Made by a program: the position numbers and the translations under genes. A stretch of 64,000 nt of DNA from Saprospirales bacterium (GTDB taxonomy: Bacteria; Bacteroidota; Bacteroidia; Chitinophagales; Saprospiraceae), in the NCBI GenBank assembly GCA_002698985.1, contig PAAY01000004.1:84695-148694 (forward strand). The letters are read 5' to 3'. Numbering within the stretch: the stretch's first letter is position 1; each line of letters begins with the position of its first letter. Below, in pieces: positions 9,464 to 18,169 of this stretch. A model generated the notes under the pieces. That model did not search any database. It had not been told where the DNA came from and worked only from the letters and a program-made list of their open reading frames with translations.

Positions 9464-10345
9464 TCAGCCTAATTCTTCAAGTTGGGAGAACTTTTTCAAG
9501 GTGATGATTTCCCATTCTTTCAAGACAGGTTCGACCTTCTGCTTTTCCGTGGCGGCGATGGCCACCAGGTAGAGGTCTCTTTTGTGCTTACCAACATTGG
9601 TCAGGTCAAAGTACTCCGTCACTTTGGGGTGCAACCTGGGCTGAAGATACCGCAATGCATGCGACCAATTGTCGAAGCCGAGCCGGTTGTCCTCACAAAG
9701 GGCAGCCAGCACGGCCACATCGTCGATGGAGCCGGTGTGCAAGTATGTGGCAAAGGTTTTCCAGGGCGACCTTTTCAGGTGCTCCAGCTCATTGAAATAG
9801 GGAACGGCGTGCCGGCCGATGTAGTGATTGCCAGCGGGGTTCAGGTCGATGAGCAGGGTGTCTTTGTAGCGCCGGCCGGAAGAAGGCTGCGGGATGCTTT
9901 CAATGATTACCCGCACGGGGTCGATTCGGCTGGCTTCCACTATTTCGGGGTTGCTGTCGGGGTTGAGGCAAACGGCCAGCCTCCCCATCTCCAGTCGCAG
10001 TTCCCGGTCGGCTTTTCTGAATTTATAGCCCAGCTGATTCCAGGCCTGGCGGGCTATTTCCCATTCTTCCAGGACCGTGGCTGCCAGTGCCAGGTTGCTC
10101 CAGGTTTCGTCGTTGAAAGGGTTGTTTTTGACGGCCCTCAGGCTGTAGTGGTAAACGGGTTTCCACTCCTTGCGGCTTTTATACAGGCGGCCCAGGTAGG
10201 CGTAGGGCGCTGACCAGTCAGGTGCCAGTTTCGCAATGCGCTTGCATAGCTTCACGGCGTTGTAAACGTCTCCCTCGCGGTCGTACTTCATCACCTCGCG
10301 GTAAAGCTTTTCTATTTCAGCGTTATTTTCGAAATGCTCTTTCAT
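9464..10345 (-). CDS. Tetratricopeptide-repeat protein of unknown function
   Basis: A 293-residue probably cytoplasmic protein with no signal peptide. The first 100 residues contain TPR-like helices (YNAVKLCKRIAKLAPDWSAP, AYLGRLYKSRKEWKPVYHYS, DETWSNLALAATVLEEWEIA). The rest has no motif I recognise, but includes LLIDLNPAGNHYIGRHAVPY and a helical C-terminus. It begins 14 bases after the glycosyltransferase stop and is the third gene of the apparent rel operon. The function cannot be assigned; the TPRs suggest protein-protein contacts. Confidence 0.75.
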   Translation of the reverse strand: MKEHFENNAEIEKLYREVMKYDREGDVYNAVKLCKRIAKLAPDWSAPYAYLGRLYKSRKEWKPVYHYSLRAVKNNPFNDETWSNLALAATVLEEWEIARQAWNQLGYKFRKADRELRLEMGRLAVCLNPDSNPEIVEASRIDPVRVIIESIPQPSSGRRYKDTLLIDLNPAGNHYIGRHAVPYFNELEHLKRSPWKTFATYLHTGSIDDVAVLAALCEDNRLGFDNWSHALRYLQPRLHPKVTEYFDLTNVGKHKRDLYLVAIAATEKQKVEPVLKEWEIITLKKFSQLEELG

Positions 10346-10359
10346 TCAGTTGCAAAATA

Positions 10360-11526
10360 CTACCTGACGGTTCTTCCTTTCCAGTCGTATCGTTTCACCA
10401 GGTTGCCCAAGACACCTACAGTAACGATGTAAAGGATGTGAATCAACTGGGCGGGAAAGTAGCTCATCATCAATTCTTCTCTTCGAAAAAACTTTGCCAT
10501 CATCCCGAGGTAAAAGTAGTCGGTCACAGTTTTTACAGATAACAAAAAAACAAATAAAACCAGTGCCTTTGTTCCGACGAAAAGAAAAAGAATTGGCGTG
10601 GTGAGGATAAATACACAGTAAAAGAAAACCCAGCCGAGGATGAAGGTGACCAGCCATTCCTTGTAATCTGTTGATTTAGAGGCCCAGCGCACCCGCTGGC
10701 TGATGAATTCCCTTACAGTGGGTTTGGCCAGGGTGCGTGCCGTGGCTTTTTCATTTTTCAGGAATGCGGTTTTGCCGGGGTTGCTAGCTGCAATTTTTTG
10801 CATCAGCAAAATGTCGTCACCGGTGGCAAGGTGGTCAATGCCCCGGAAGCCGTTCACTGCCTGATAAGCAGCTTTCGAATACGCCAGGTTGGCGCCATTG
10901 GCCATGTTCTTTATTCCGAGGCGGATGCCGGCCGCGGTTCCGCACATCATTCCGAAGAAATCTAGTGACTGGAACCGTTCGAACAATGATTGCTCCCGGT
11001 GAAAGCCTACGGGGGCAGCTATGAAAACCGGTTTCTTCACTTCGTAAAATGAACACATAAGCATCAGCCAGTCCGGCGGCAACACACAATCGGCATCTGT
11101 GGTTACAATCAACTCGCCATCGGCTGCCCTTACCCCCAGGTCTATCGCCTCCTTTTTGAAGGAGTTGACTTTTTTGCCTTCGGGCAAATGGGCTTTCAGT
11201 TCCAGCACTTCAAAGTGGGGGTACCTGTCAGCGAATTTCCGGGCAATGTCCAGTGTTTCATCTTCAGAATGATCATCCACGACGATGACCTGGGTGAGGC
11301 TGGCCGGATAGCTTTGCCCGGCGATGGATGCCAGGCATTCGGGTAGGTTGGGGGCTTCGTTCCTGGCGGGTATGATGACGGTGCATTTTACCGAAGGAAG
11401 ATAAGCTGCCGGGGGCTCCCACACCGGCAGGCGCTTCCATCCAAAGGTGTAAATGGCAATGATGGCCACATACCCGGCAGCCAGGATGAGGGAGGAAATT
11501 GTCCACCAGGTGAAAAGCGTTTCCAT
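10360..11526 (-). CDS. Family 2 glycosyltransferase, membrane-bound
   Basis: A 388-residue GT-A enzyme starting at METLFTWW (ATG at 11526), seven bases after the rel stop codon; the frame is open further upstream but that part overlaps rel. A membrane helix at about 7-27 is followed by the catalytic domain: VKCTVIIPARNEAPN, VVDDHSEDETLD, TTDADCVLP (DxD) and QRVRWASKS (QxxRW-like, as in processive GT2 enzymes). Three or so membrane helices follow (about 290-380). It probably transfers a sugar from a nucleotide donor to a lipid or growing glycan at the inner membrane. The acceptor is unknown. The position behind rel hints at stringent-response-linked expression, but that is inference. Confidence 0.88.
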   Translation of the reverse strand: METLFTWWTISSLILAAGYVAIIAIYTFGWKRLPVWEPPAAYLPSVKCTVIIPARNEAPNLPECLASIAGQSYPASLTQVIVVDDHSEDETLDIARKFADRYPHFEVLELKAHLPEGKKVNSFKKEAIDLGVRAADGELIVTTDADCVLPPDWLMLMCSFYEVKKPVFIAAPVGFHREQSLFERFQSLDFFGMMCGTAAGIRLGIKNMANGANLAYSKAAYQAVNGFRGIDHLATGDDILLMQKIAASNPGKTAFLKNEKATARTLAKPTVREFISQRVRWASKSTDYKEWLVTFILGWVFFYCVFILTTPILFLFVGTKALVLFVFLLSVKTVTDYFYLGMMAKFFRREELMMSYFPAQLIHILYIVTVGVLGNLVKRYDWKGRTVR

Positions 11527-11533
11527 GCTGGAT

Positions 11534-13768
11534 TTACTCGATGCGGGTGACGGTCTCCACGCTGTCAATCTTCTGGAGGTTTTTGATGACGAGATTGAGC
11601 TGGTCTTTGTTGGCCACCAGCAGACTGATTTTCCCTTCGAAATAACCTTCGTCACCTCCTTCAATGTGGAAAGAGCGTATGTTCAAACCCAGTTCTGAGG
11701 AGATTTTGTGCATCAGCCGCTCGATGACACCCACCCCCTCATCGATCCCTGTTATTTTCAGGTCTGCAACGAAAGTGGTGTCACTGCTCACTACCCATTC
11801 GGCTTTCATGACCCGGTAACCGTATTTGGCCAGCAGGTTGGTGGCGTTGGGGCAGTTGGTGCGGTGAATTTTGAGGCCGTCCTTTGAAGTCAGAAAAGCG
11901 AAGATGTCGTCACCCTGTACGGGGTTGCAGCAGTTGGCCAGCTTGTAATGGTACAATTCGGCAGGTTCTCCGTTAACCAGGATCTTGGTTTTGGGAGAGA
12001 GCTTCCTGAAAATGTGAGTTTCCTGATCTGACTCCTCCTCTGGTAGGGCATTTTTCTTTTCAGGCTCAGTTGGCTTGAGAATGAGTTTCTGTTCCTTGAC
12101 TTCAAAGTCCTTAAGGACGTTGGTTAGGTTGAGGGCATCCGTGGCGATATCGAAATACAGGTCCACGTGCGATTTGTACCCGAGGTGTTTGACCAGGGTC
12201 TCTACGGCAGGCTCAAAGAGCACCTTCATGTTTTTGAGCTTCCGTTGCAGCGCTTCCTTGCCCAGTTGCCCTTTGCGACGCCGATCTTCTTTCATGGTCG
12301 ATCGGATCTTCGATCGGGCCTTCCCGGTCACCACCAGTTTTATCCAGCTTTCGTTGGGCTTTTGATTGCGGTCGGTGATGACTTCCACTTTGTCCCCCAT
12401 GTTGAGCTTGTAGCCCATGGGTACGATGCGGTTGTTCACTTTCACAGCTTTGCAATGGTATCCCACATCGGTGTGGATGTGGAATGCAAAGTCCAGTGCG
12501 GTTGCGCCTTTGGGCAGGTTGATCATATCGCCCAGCGGGGTCACCACGTAGATATCATCCTGGTAAAGGTTGTTTTTGAAATCACTGATGAACTCGAGTG
12601 CGTCGGAGTTGGGGTTTTCCATGATCTCGCGCACCTGATCCAGCCATTTGTCATAAACGTCGGGCTGGCTGGAAATGCCCTTGTATTTCCAGTGGGCAGC
12701 AAAACCCCGCTCTGCAATTTCATCCATGCGCTCCGTCCGGATCTGTACCTCCACGAACCGGCCGCCCGGGCCAATTACGGTGGTGTGCAGCGATTCATAG
12801 CCGTTGGATTTGGGCATGGTGACCCAGTCTTTCAGGCGTTCCGGAATGGGCCTGTAAATGTCAGTCACGATGGAGTACACCGTCCAGCATGTGGGCTTTT
12901 CCCGTTTCTTGTCCACATCCAGAATGATGCGCACGGCAAACAGGTCGTAAACCTCTTCGAAAGGGACGTTCTTGGTTTTGATCTTGTTGTAGATGGAAGA
13001 AATGGACTTGGCCCTGCCAAAGGCCCTGTAAGGGATGTCGTACTCTTCGATCTGTTTGCGGATGGGCGCCAGAAATTCTTCGATGAATTTCGAACGGTCC
13101 TCGGCGGTCTCCTGCAGCTTTCTGGCAATCTCCTCGTAAGCTTCCGGTTCAGTAATTTTCAGACAGAGGTCCTGAAACTCAGAACGGATGTTGTAGAGGC
13201 CGAGCCGGTGGGCCAGGGGGGCATAGATGAAGCTGGTCTCCGCGGCTATTTTGAGCTGTTTGTGTCTGGGCATGTGCCCCAGGGTACGCATGTTGTGGAG
13301 GCGGTCAGCCATTTTGATCAGTACCACTCGCACATCCACCACCAGGGTGCTCAGCACCTTTCTGAAGTTTTCAGCCTGGGGGCTCTCCGATTCACTGGTG
13401 TTGTCCAGTTTGGTCAGGCCGTCAACAATCTTGGCAACCTTCTCACCAAATTCTTCTTTGATGTCTTCCAGACTGAGGTCGGTATCCTCGACGACATCGT
13501 GCAGCAGGGCGCAGACGGCAGCCGTAGGGCCAAGCCCGATTTCCTCGATGCAAATGCGGGCCACCTCGATGGGATGCATGATGTATGGCTCACCGGCTTT
13601 GCGGCGCTGTTTTTCATGGGCTTTGGCTGCCAGTTCAAAAGCCTTGCGTATCTGCTCCTGGTCGTTTCCTTTCATCTTCCCATGTAGCAAACGCAATAGC
13701 TGACGGTAGGCGTTCTGTATCTCCTTCCGTTCCTCCTCTGTTATGGGTTTAACCGTTCCTGCTGGCAT
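11534..13768 (-). CDS. rel: Bifunctional (p)ppGpp synthetase/hydrolase, RelA/SpoT family
   Basis: A 744-residue long RSH protein. In order: an HD hydrolase domain with HDVVEDTDLSLEDI (about 85-105), a synthetase domain with SIYNKIKTKN, GYESLHTTVIGPGGRFVEVQ and IRTERMDEIAERG (about 255-365), a TGS domain (ATALDFAFHIHTDVGYHCKA, about 420-475), a zinc-finger-like segment with LANCCNPVQGDDI and a C-terminal ACT domain. The HD His-Asp pair and the synthetase EVQIRT are both intact, so hydrolysis and synthesis of the alarmone are expected. Bacteroidota usually carry one such bifunctional enzyme. It heads a tight operon with a glycosyltransferase and a TPR protein. Confidence 0.96.
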   Translation of the reverse strand: MPAGTVKPITEEERKEIQNAYRQLLRLLHGKMKGNDQEQIRKAFELAAKAHEKQRRKAGEPYIMHPIEVARICIEEIGLGPTAAVCALLHDVVEDTDLSLEDIKEEFGEKVAKIVDGLTKLDNTSESESPQAENFRKVLSTLVVDVRVVLIKMADRLHNMRTLGHMPRHKQLKIAAETSFIYAPLAHRLGLYNIRSEFQDLCLKITEPEAYEEIARKLQETAEDRSKFIEEFLAPIRKQIEEYDIPYRAFGRAKSISSIYNKIKTKNVPFEEVYDLFAVRIILDVDKKREKPTCWTVYSIVTDIYRPIPERLKDWVTMPKSNGYESLHTTVIGPGGRFVEVQIRTERMDEIAERGFAAHWKYKGISSQPDVYDKWLDQVREIMENPNSDALEFISDFKNNLYQDDIYVVTPLGDMINLPKGATALDFAFHIHTDVGYHCKAVKVNNRIVPMGYKLNMGDKVEVITDRNQKPNESWIKLVVTGKARSKIRSTMKEDRRRKGQLGKEALQRKLKNMKVLFEPAVETLVKHLGYKSHVDLYFDIATDALNLTNVLKDFEVKEQKLILKPTEPEKKNALPEEESDQETHIFRKLSPKTKILVNGEPAELYHYKLANCCNPVQGDDIFAFLTSKDGLKIHRTNCPNATNLLAKYGYRVMKAEWVVSSDTTFVADLKITGIDEGVGVIERLMHKISSELGLNIRSFHIEGGDEGYFEGKISLLVANKDQLNLVIKNLQKIDSVETVTRIE

Positions 13769-13830
13769 CTTTTACATTTATGAGGTTGGAGAACAAAGTG
13801 GATCAATGGCTCCACGATTGCTGCTTTACA

Positions 13831-13838
13831 CAAAACTA
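13831..13838 (-). promoter_or_regulatory. Candidate -7 box of the rel operon
   Basis: TAGTTTTG on the minus strand matches the TAnnTTTG element and lies about 63 bases ahead of the rel ATG. No good -33 TTTG was seen at the right distance, so the call is tentative. Confidence 0.4.
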
Positions 13839-13983
13839 TGTATTTCTTTTACACAGCTTTCTTCACCTCTGAACTTATACATGATTTTCTTTTTCCTTCG
13901 GTAAACAATTGGATGGGATATGAAGTTGTTTCGGCCCTGATTTGAATTCATCTGTAAGCCAACCTTAATCTCAAAAAGCTATG

Positions 13984-13991
13984 TATCTTTG
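13984..13991 (+). promoter_or_regulatory. -7 box of the tRNA-Leu gene
   Basis: TATCTTTG is an exact TAnnTTTG match 48 bases before the tRNA 5' end, facing the tRNA. A -33 TTTG at the expected spacing was not found. Confidence 0.55.
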
Positions 13992-14039
13992 CGGCTCTTT
14001 TGCCAAAAGGGAAATCTGTTCATTGATTTTCAACAAAAT

Positions 14040-14121
14040 GCAGGTGTGGCGAAATTGGTAGACGCGCCAGACTTAGGATCTGGTCCCGCGAGGGGTGGGG
14101 GTTCGAGTCCCTCCACCTGCA
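14040..14121 (+). tRNA. tRNA-Leu (anticodon TAG)
   Basis: The sequence folds as a class II tRNA: acceptor arms GCAGGTG (14040-14046) and CACCTGC (14114-14120), anticodon stem CCAGA/TCTGG around the loop CTTAGGA with anticodon TAG at 14074-14076, a long variable arm as in leucine tRNAs, and the T-loop GTTCGAGTCC. It reads CUA-type leucine codons. CCA is not encoded: the discriminator A is followed by CTG. It stands alone between rel and trigger factor. Confidence 0.96.
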
Positions 14122-14285
14122 CTGTTTATAGCTTATCGTTTTCAGGAAGACATCCATCAGTTATTTAACCTCTCTCAAACTGTTCCTTCAGAATGGCTGT
14201 GTTGCTGACCTTACTCAACTTCATGGTCAGGTGGGTGTTCCTGAAACCGCAATTTTTCTGTTCAATTATCGAAAGCCGTTAAATC

Positions 14286-15743
14286 ATGCCCAAAGTAAAT
14301 CTGGAAGAAATTGACAAATTGAATGCAGTGGTTGACATTGCAGTTACACCTGAGGACTATGAGCCTGAGATGAAGAAAGAGCTGAAGAAGCTGGCCACTT
14401 CTCAAAACATGAAGGGGTTCAGGAAGGGTAAAACACCCATCAGCTTTATCAAAAAGGTTTACGGGAAGGGAGTACTTGGTGAAATAGTGTCCAAGATGTT
14501 TTCCGAAGAGCTGGACAAGATCATGCGCAGCGAAGACGCGAAGTACATTGGCAGTCCGCTGCTCGTCAAAGGCCAGCCCCAACTCGATTTCAATCCTGAT
14601 GCTAAAGAAACCTATTCCTTGAAGTTTGAACTGGGCAAAGCGCCTGAGTTTGAAGTGAAAGGCCTGGACGAGAACAAGGAATTCACCCTCTTCAAGCTCA
14701 AAGTGGATGACAAGCAAGTAGATGACGAGTACAAGCGAGTACTCGAAAGCTGGGGCAAAGAAGAAGAGACGGATGAACCGGTTGAGACTGGTTTTATAGT
14801 GAAGATCAATGCCAAAGAACTGGACCAGAACGGCGCTGCAAAAGAAGATGGCATTGATTCAACCTTCCACCTGCGGATCAATGAAGAAATGAGCGATGAC
14901 TTCGTCAAGGCAGTGTCCGGCAAAAAGAAAGGAGACAAGTTCCAATTCAACCTCTTCAAGGTTTTCAAAGAGGGCAAGCCAGAGGATATCAAGCGCAGCC
15001 TGCTCAAGCTGAGCGATGAGGAGATTGAAAGCCGGGAGGTAGGCGAGAACTTCGAGTTGGAAATTGCCGAAGTGAAAAAGCTCATTCCTGCCGAGGCCAA
15101 CCAGGAGTTGTTCGACAAAGTGTTTGGCGAAGGTGAGGTGAGCAAAGAGGAAGAAGCCAAAGCCAGAATCAAAGGGTCCTTACAGTCCCGCAAATTGCTT
15201 GAAGGTAATTCACTCCTGTTTCGCGAGATGAGGAACTACCTCGTTGATCAAAACCGGGCAGATATGCCCCTGCCAGAGGATTTCCTCAAGCGCTATGTGC
15301 AGGAAGAGAATGCCCGGGAAGCTGAGCGCATTCTGGAAAAATTTGACGAATTTCTCGATGACCTGCGCTGGGATTTGATTGCCTCAAAACTCATCAAGCA
15401 ATTTGAGGTGGAGGTAAGTGCCGAGGATGTGCGCAATGCAACTGCTGCTGAAATCAGGCAATACATGGGTGGTTACGGAGACCAGGCTTTCCTCGACAGC
15501 ATGGTGACCAGAATGCTGCAAAACCAGGATCATGTGCGTCGCACTTACGAAAGGGTTATGTACGACAAGCTCTACGGCAAACTGAAAGAGGCATTCAAAG
15601 TGGTGGACAAGGAAGTCGAGGAGGAGAAGCTGGATGAAATGTACGCCGAGGTTTTCAAGAGCGAGGAACCAGCGGTGGATTCAGAAGACAACAATGAAGA
15701 ACCCGCCAGTGAAGAATCAGGTTCTGAAGAGGTGACAGCTTAA
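14286..15743 (+). CDS. tig: Trigger factor (ribosome-associated chaperone)
   Basis: A 485-residue product. The N-terminal ribosome-binding domain carries MKGFRKGKTPISFIKKVYG, the FRKGxxP signature that docks to ribosomal protein uL23. The middle (about 150-235) corresponds to the FKBP-like domain, diverged as usual in Bacteroidota, and the C-terminal half is the helical cradle. The acidic tail (EEPAVDSEDNNEEPASEESG) is unstructured. It chaperones nascent chains and is followed by clpP and clpX on the same strand, the widely conserved tig-clpP-clpX order. Confidence 0.93.
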   Translation: MPKVNLEEIDKLNAVVDIAVTPEDYEPEMKKELKKLATSQNMKGFRKGKTPISFIKKVYGKGVLGEIVSKMFSEELDKIMRSEDAKYIGSPLLVKGQPQLDFNPDAKETYSLKFELGKAPEFEVKGLDENKEFTLFKLKVDDKQVDDEYKRVLESWGKEEETDEPVETGFIVKINAKELDQNGAAKEDGIDSTFHLRINEEMSDDFVKAVSGKKKGDKFQFNLFKVFKEGKPEDIKRSLLKLSDEEIESREVGENFELEIAEVKKLIPAEANQELFDKVFGEGEVSKEEEAKARIKGSLQSRKLLEGNSLLFREMRNYLVDQNRADMPLPEDFLKRYVQEENAREAERILEKFDEFLDDLRWDLIASKLIKQFEVEVSAEDVRNATAAEIRQYMGGYGDQAFLDSMVTRMLQNQDHVRRTYERVMYDKLYGKLKEAFKVVDKEVEEEKLDEMYAEVFKSEEPAVDSEDNNEEPASEESGSEEVTA

Positions 15744-15754
15744 GGTGTAAAACC

Positions 15755-15785
15755 TATGTTTGCCTTTTCCGTTAAACTACCTTTG
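15755..15785 (+). promoter_or_regulatory. Candidate clpP promoter boxes
   Basis: Two exact TAnnTTTG matches lie between tig and clpP: TATGTTTG (15755-15762) and TACCTTTG (15778-15785). The TTTG of the first may also act as the -33 of the second, though the 15-base gap is shorter than usual. They suggest clpP can be transcribed independently of tig. Confidence 0.45.
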
Positions 15786-15844
15786 AATCCAGGCGTTCCT
15801 AATGCATCCTGATTTATTGAAGTAATCAAACATTTTATAGCACC

Positions 15845-16555
15845 ATGTTTCAAAAAGATGAATTCCTCAAGTATGCAACCAAGCACCTCGGCATGAGTCG
15901 TATGCACCTCGAGACCTATGCCGAGAAAGCGAATACCCTTGTTCCGAATATCCAGGGCTTCACCCCTGCCGTGATTGAAGAGCGTGAGATGAGGGTGGCG
16001 GTAATGGACGTTTTCAGCCGCCTGATGATGGACCGGATCATTTTCATGGGAGTGCCCATTGATTCTTATGTGGCCAATGTGATCCAGGCCCAGTTGCTGT
16101 TCTTAGATTCCACCGATCCCAAGCGCGACATTCAGATGTACATCAACAGCCCCGGTGGTTCCGTTACTGCCGGTATGGGCATTTACGATACCATGCAATA
16201 CATCTCTCCGGATGTTGGAACCATTTGCACGGGTATGGCTGCCTCTATGGGCGCCGTGTTGCTTTGCGCCGGCACCAAGGGCAAGCGCACCTGTCTGGAG
16301 CACAGCCGTGTGATGATACACCAGCCAATGGGAGGTATGCAGGGTCAGGTTTCAGACATGGAAATTTCCTATCGCCTGATCAAAGCCATGCAGAAAGAGC
16401 TTTACGAAATCATGTCGCACCACACAGGCCAGCCTTACGAGAAGATTGAGCAGGACTGTGACCGCGACAACTGGATGACGGCTCCGGAAGCCAAAGAGTA
16501 TGGCCTCGTTGACGAGGTACTCGTTCGCCCTGACAGGGATGGAGCCAAAAAGTAA
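15845..16555 (+). CDS. clpP: ATP-dependent Clp protease proteolytic subunit
   Basis: A 236-residue serine peptidase that forms the tetradecameric proteolytic chamber used with ClpX and other Clp ATPases. The catalytic triad is visible as S134 in GMAASMGA, H159 in HQPMGG and D208 in DRDNWMTAPEA. The oxyanion segment INSPGGSVTAGMGIYDTMQ is intact. It is about 30 residues longer at the N-terminus than E. coli mature ClpP, compatible with a propeptide; a start at an internal Met (residue 17 or 20) is possible. clpX follows after 173 bases with a hairpin between. Confidence 0.96.
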   Translation: MFQKDEFLKYATKHLGMSRMHLETYAEKANTLVPNIQGFTPAVIEEREMRVAVMDVFSRLMMDRIIFMGVPIDSYVANVIQAQLLFLDSTDPKRDIQMYINSPGGSVTAGMGIYDTMQYISPDVGTICTGMAASMGAVLLCAGTKGKRTCLEHSRVMIHQPMGGMQGQVSDMEISYRLIKAMQKELYEIMSHHTGQPYEKIEQDCDRDNWMTAPEAKEYGLVDEVLVRPDRDGAKK

Positions 16556-16571
16556 CCATCTGCAAGACCGG

Positions 16572-16616
16572 AAAATGGGTTCGCCGTTTGCATTGCCTCT
16601 GCGAGCCCATTTTTCT
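16572..16616 (+). terminator. Hairpin terminator between clpP and clpX
   Basis: A 13-bp stem (16572-16584 with 16601-16613, one wobble pair) and a 16-nt loop, running into TTTTT at 16610-16614. It should end or attenuate clpP transcription before clpX. Confidence 0.65.
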
Positions 16617-16728
16617 TGAATTGATTTTTATACTCCATGCTTTTCAATATTCAGGCGCCGGCAGATTACATGGGGCTGAACCCATCAAATCGGCGTACTG
16701 ATTCAGGGAAAGTAGAAACAGTATCATC

Positions 16729-17991
16729 ATGAGAAAGAGCAAACAGGATTACAGGTGTTCGTTTTGTGGCAAGGATAAATCCGAAGCGATGATCCTCATC
16801 GCCGGTATCGATGGTCACATCTGTGAGACCTGCGCCGAACAGGCAATGGACATCGTAGAGGAGGAGCTTTACGGGCAAAACAAACGCAGCAAGAAGGCTC
16901 CCTCAGCCAAGCCCTCCAATTTCGTATTGCCTGATTCCGTAACTCCCAAAGAAATCAAAGCCTACCTCGATCAATATGTCATCGGACAAGAAGAGGCCAA
17001 GAAGACCCTCTCCGTGGCGGTTTACAACCACTACAAGCGGTTGCGCCAGGAAACCGATGACGATGTAGAGATCGAAAAATCGAACGTCCTTTTCGTGGGT
17101 GAAACAGGTACGGGAAAGACCCTGATGGCCAAAACCATTGCCAACTTCCTGAACGTACCCTTTGCCATCGTAGATGCTACCGTTTTTACCGAAGCAGGCT
17201 ATGTCGGTGAAGACGTTGAGAGTATCCTTTCACGCCTGCTCCAGGTCTGCGATTACGATGTGGCCGCAGCCGAAAAGGGCATCGTTTACATTGACGAGAT
17301 CGATAAAATCGCCCGGAAAAGTGACAATCCATCCATCACCCGTGACGTGTCAGGTGAGGGTGTTCAGCAAGGTCTTCTGAAAATGCTGGAAGGAACGGAT
17401 GTAAGTGTACCGCCACAGGGTGGACGCAAACACCCCGAGCAGAAGATGGTGAAGGTCAATACCCAAAACATTCTGTTTATCTGCGGCGGTGCCTTTGACG
17501 GGATCGAAAAAGTTATTGCCCGAAGGTTGAACACCCACGTCATTGGCTTCAAAGCCGATGAGAAAGAAAGGGTGGATGAGGAGAACCTTATTTCTTATGT
17601 CAACCAGCAGGACCTCAAGCGCTTTGGTTTGATTCCTGAACTGGTGGGGCGTCTGCCGGTGGTTACTTACCTGGAACCACTCGGATTGGACACCCTGCGC
17701 CGGATATTGGTAGAGCCGAAGAATTCCATCCTCAAGCAATACACCAAGCTTTTTGCCCTGGAAGGCATCAAACTGAATGTAACTCCCGAGGCCATCGATT
17801 ACATCGCCCGCAAAGCCCTTGAATTCAAACTCGGGGCGAGGGGCCTGCGCTCTATTTGCGAAGCGATCATGGTGGACGCAATGTTTGAGTTGCCCTCGAA
17901 AAAAGATGATGTCAAAGAATTTACGCTTACCGAAGAATACGCCATGAAACAGCTCGAGCACTCGAAACTGAAAGTGCTAAAGGCCGCCTGA
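16729..17991 (+). CDS. clpX: ATP-dependent protease ATP-binding subunit ClpX
   Basis: A 420-residue AAA+ unfoldase that selects substrates and feeds them to ClpP. The N-terminal zinc-binding domain has four cysteines (C10, C13, C32, C35). The AAA module shows Walker [14 protein letters not shown], Walker [12 protein letters not shown], the pore loop GYVGEDVE and the arginine-finger region [12 protein letters not shown]. It lies just after clpP, as in most bacteria, and is followed by a strong terminator. Confidence 0.97.
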   Translation: MRKSKQDYRCSFCGKDKSEAMILIAGIDGHICETCAEQAMDIVEEELYGQNKRSKKAPSAKPSNFVLPDSVTPKEIKAYLDQYVIGQEEAKKTLSVAVYNHYKRLRQETDDDVEIEKSNVLFVGETGTGKTLMAKTIANFLNVPFAIVDATVFTEAGYVGEDVESILSRLLQVCDYDVAAAEKGIVYIDEIDKIARKSDNPSITRDVSGEGVQQGLLKMLEGTDVSVPPQGGRKHPEQKMVKVNTQNILFICGGAFDGIEKVIARRLNTHVIGFKADEKERVDEENLISYVNQQDLKRFGLIPELVGRLPVVTYLEPLGLDTLRRILVEPKNSILKQYTKLFALEGIKLNVTPEAIDYIARKALEFKLGARGLRSICEAIMVDAMFELPSKKDDVKEFTLTEEYAMKQLEHSKLKVLKAA

Positions 17992-18010
17992 TGAGGCATT
18001 GTTTCATCTT

Positions 18011-18050
18011 CGAAAACTCCCGGTAATGGTTTGCCGGGAGTTTTCGTTTT
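18011..18050 (+). terminator. Rho-independent terminator after clpX
   Basis: A perfect 13-bp stem, CGAAAACTCCCGG (18011-18023) with CCGGGAGTTTTCG (18034-18046), 10-nt loop, then TTTT. Confidence 0.8.
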
Positions 18051-18169
18051 CCTGACAGGAATGAAAACCATGTACCTGCGGACAGTCAGCCCGATACACC
18101 TGTTCCCAGTAAATCCTCTTCTTTTTTTTGTGCAACTTGCGCTTCGCCGGATCCAAACTCACAATTCAC

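Noticed and set aside
11527..11664. A longer N-terminus for the glycosyltransferase
   Set aside because: The extra 46 residues overlap rel, are Ser/Lys-rich and precede the natural start at the membrane helix.
12167..13687. A 506-codon open frame on the plus strand opposite rel
   Set aside because: It is fully antisense to conserved RSH domains and its composition is that of a codon shadow.
16103..16321. A minus-strand small gene inside clpP
   Set aside because: Shadow of the ClpP active-site region with no signal of its own.
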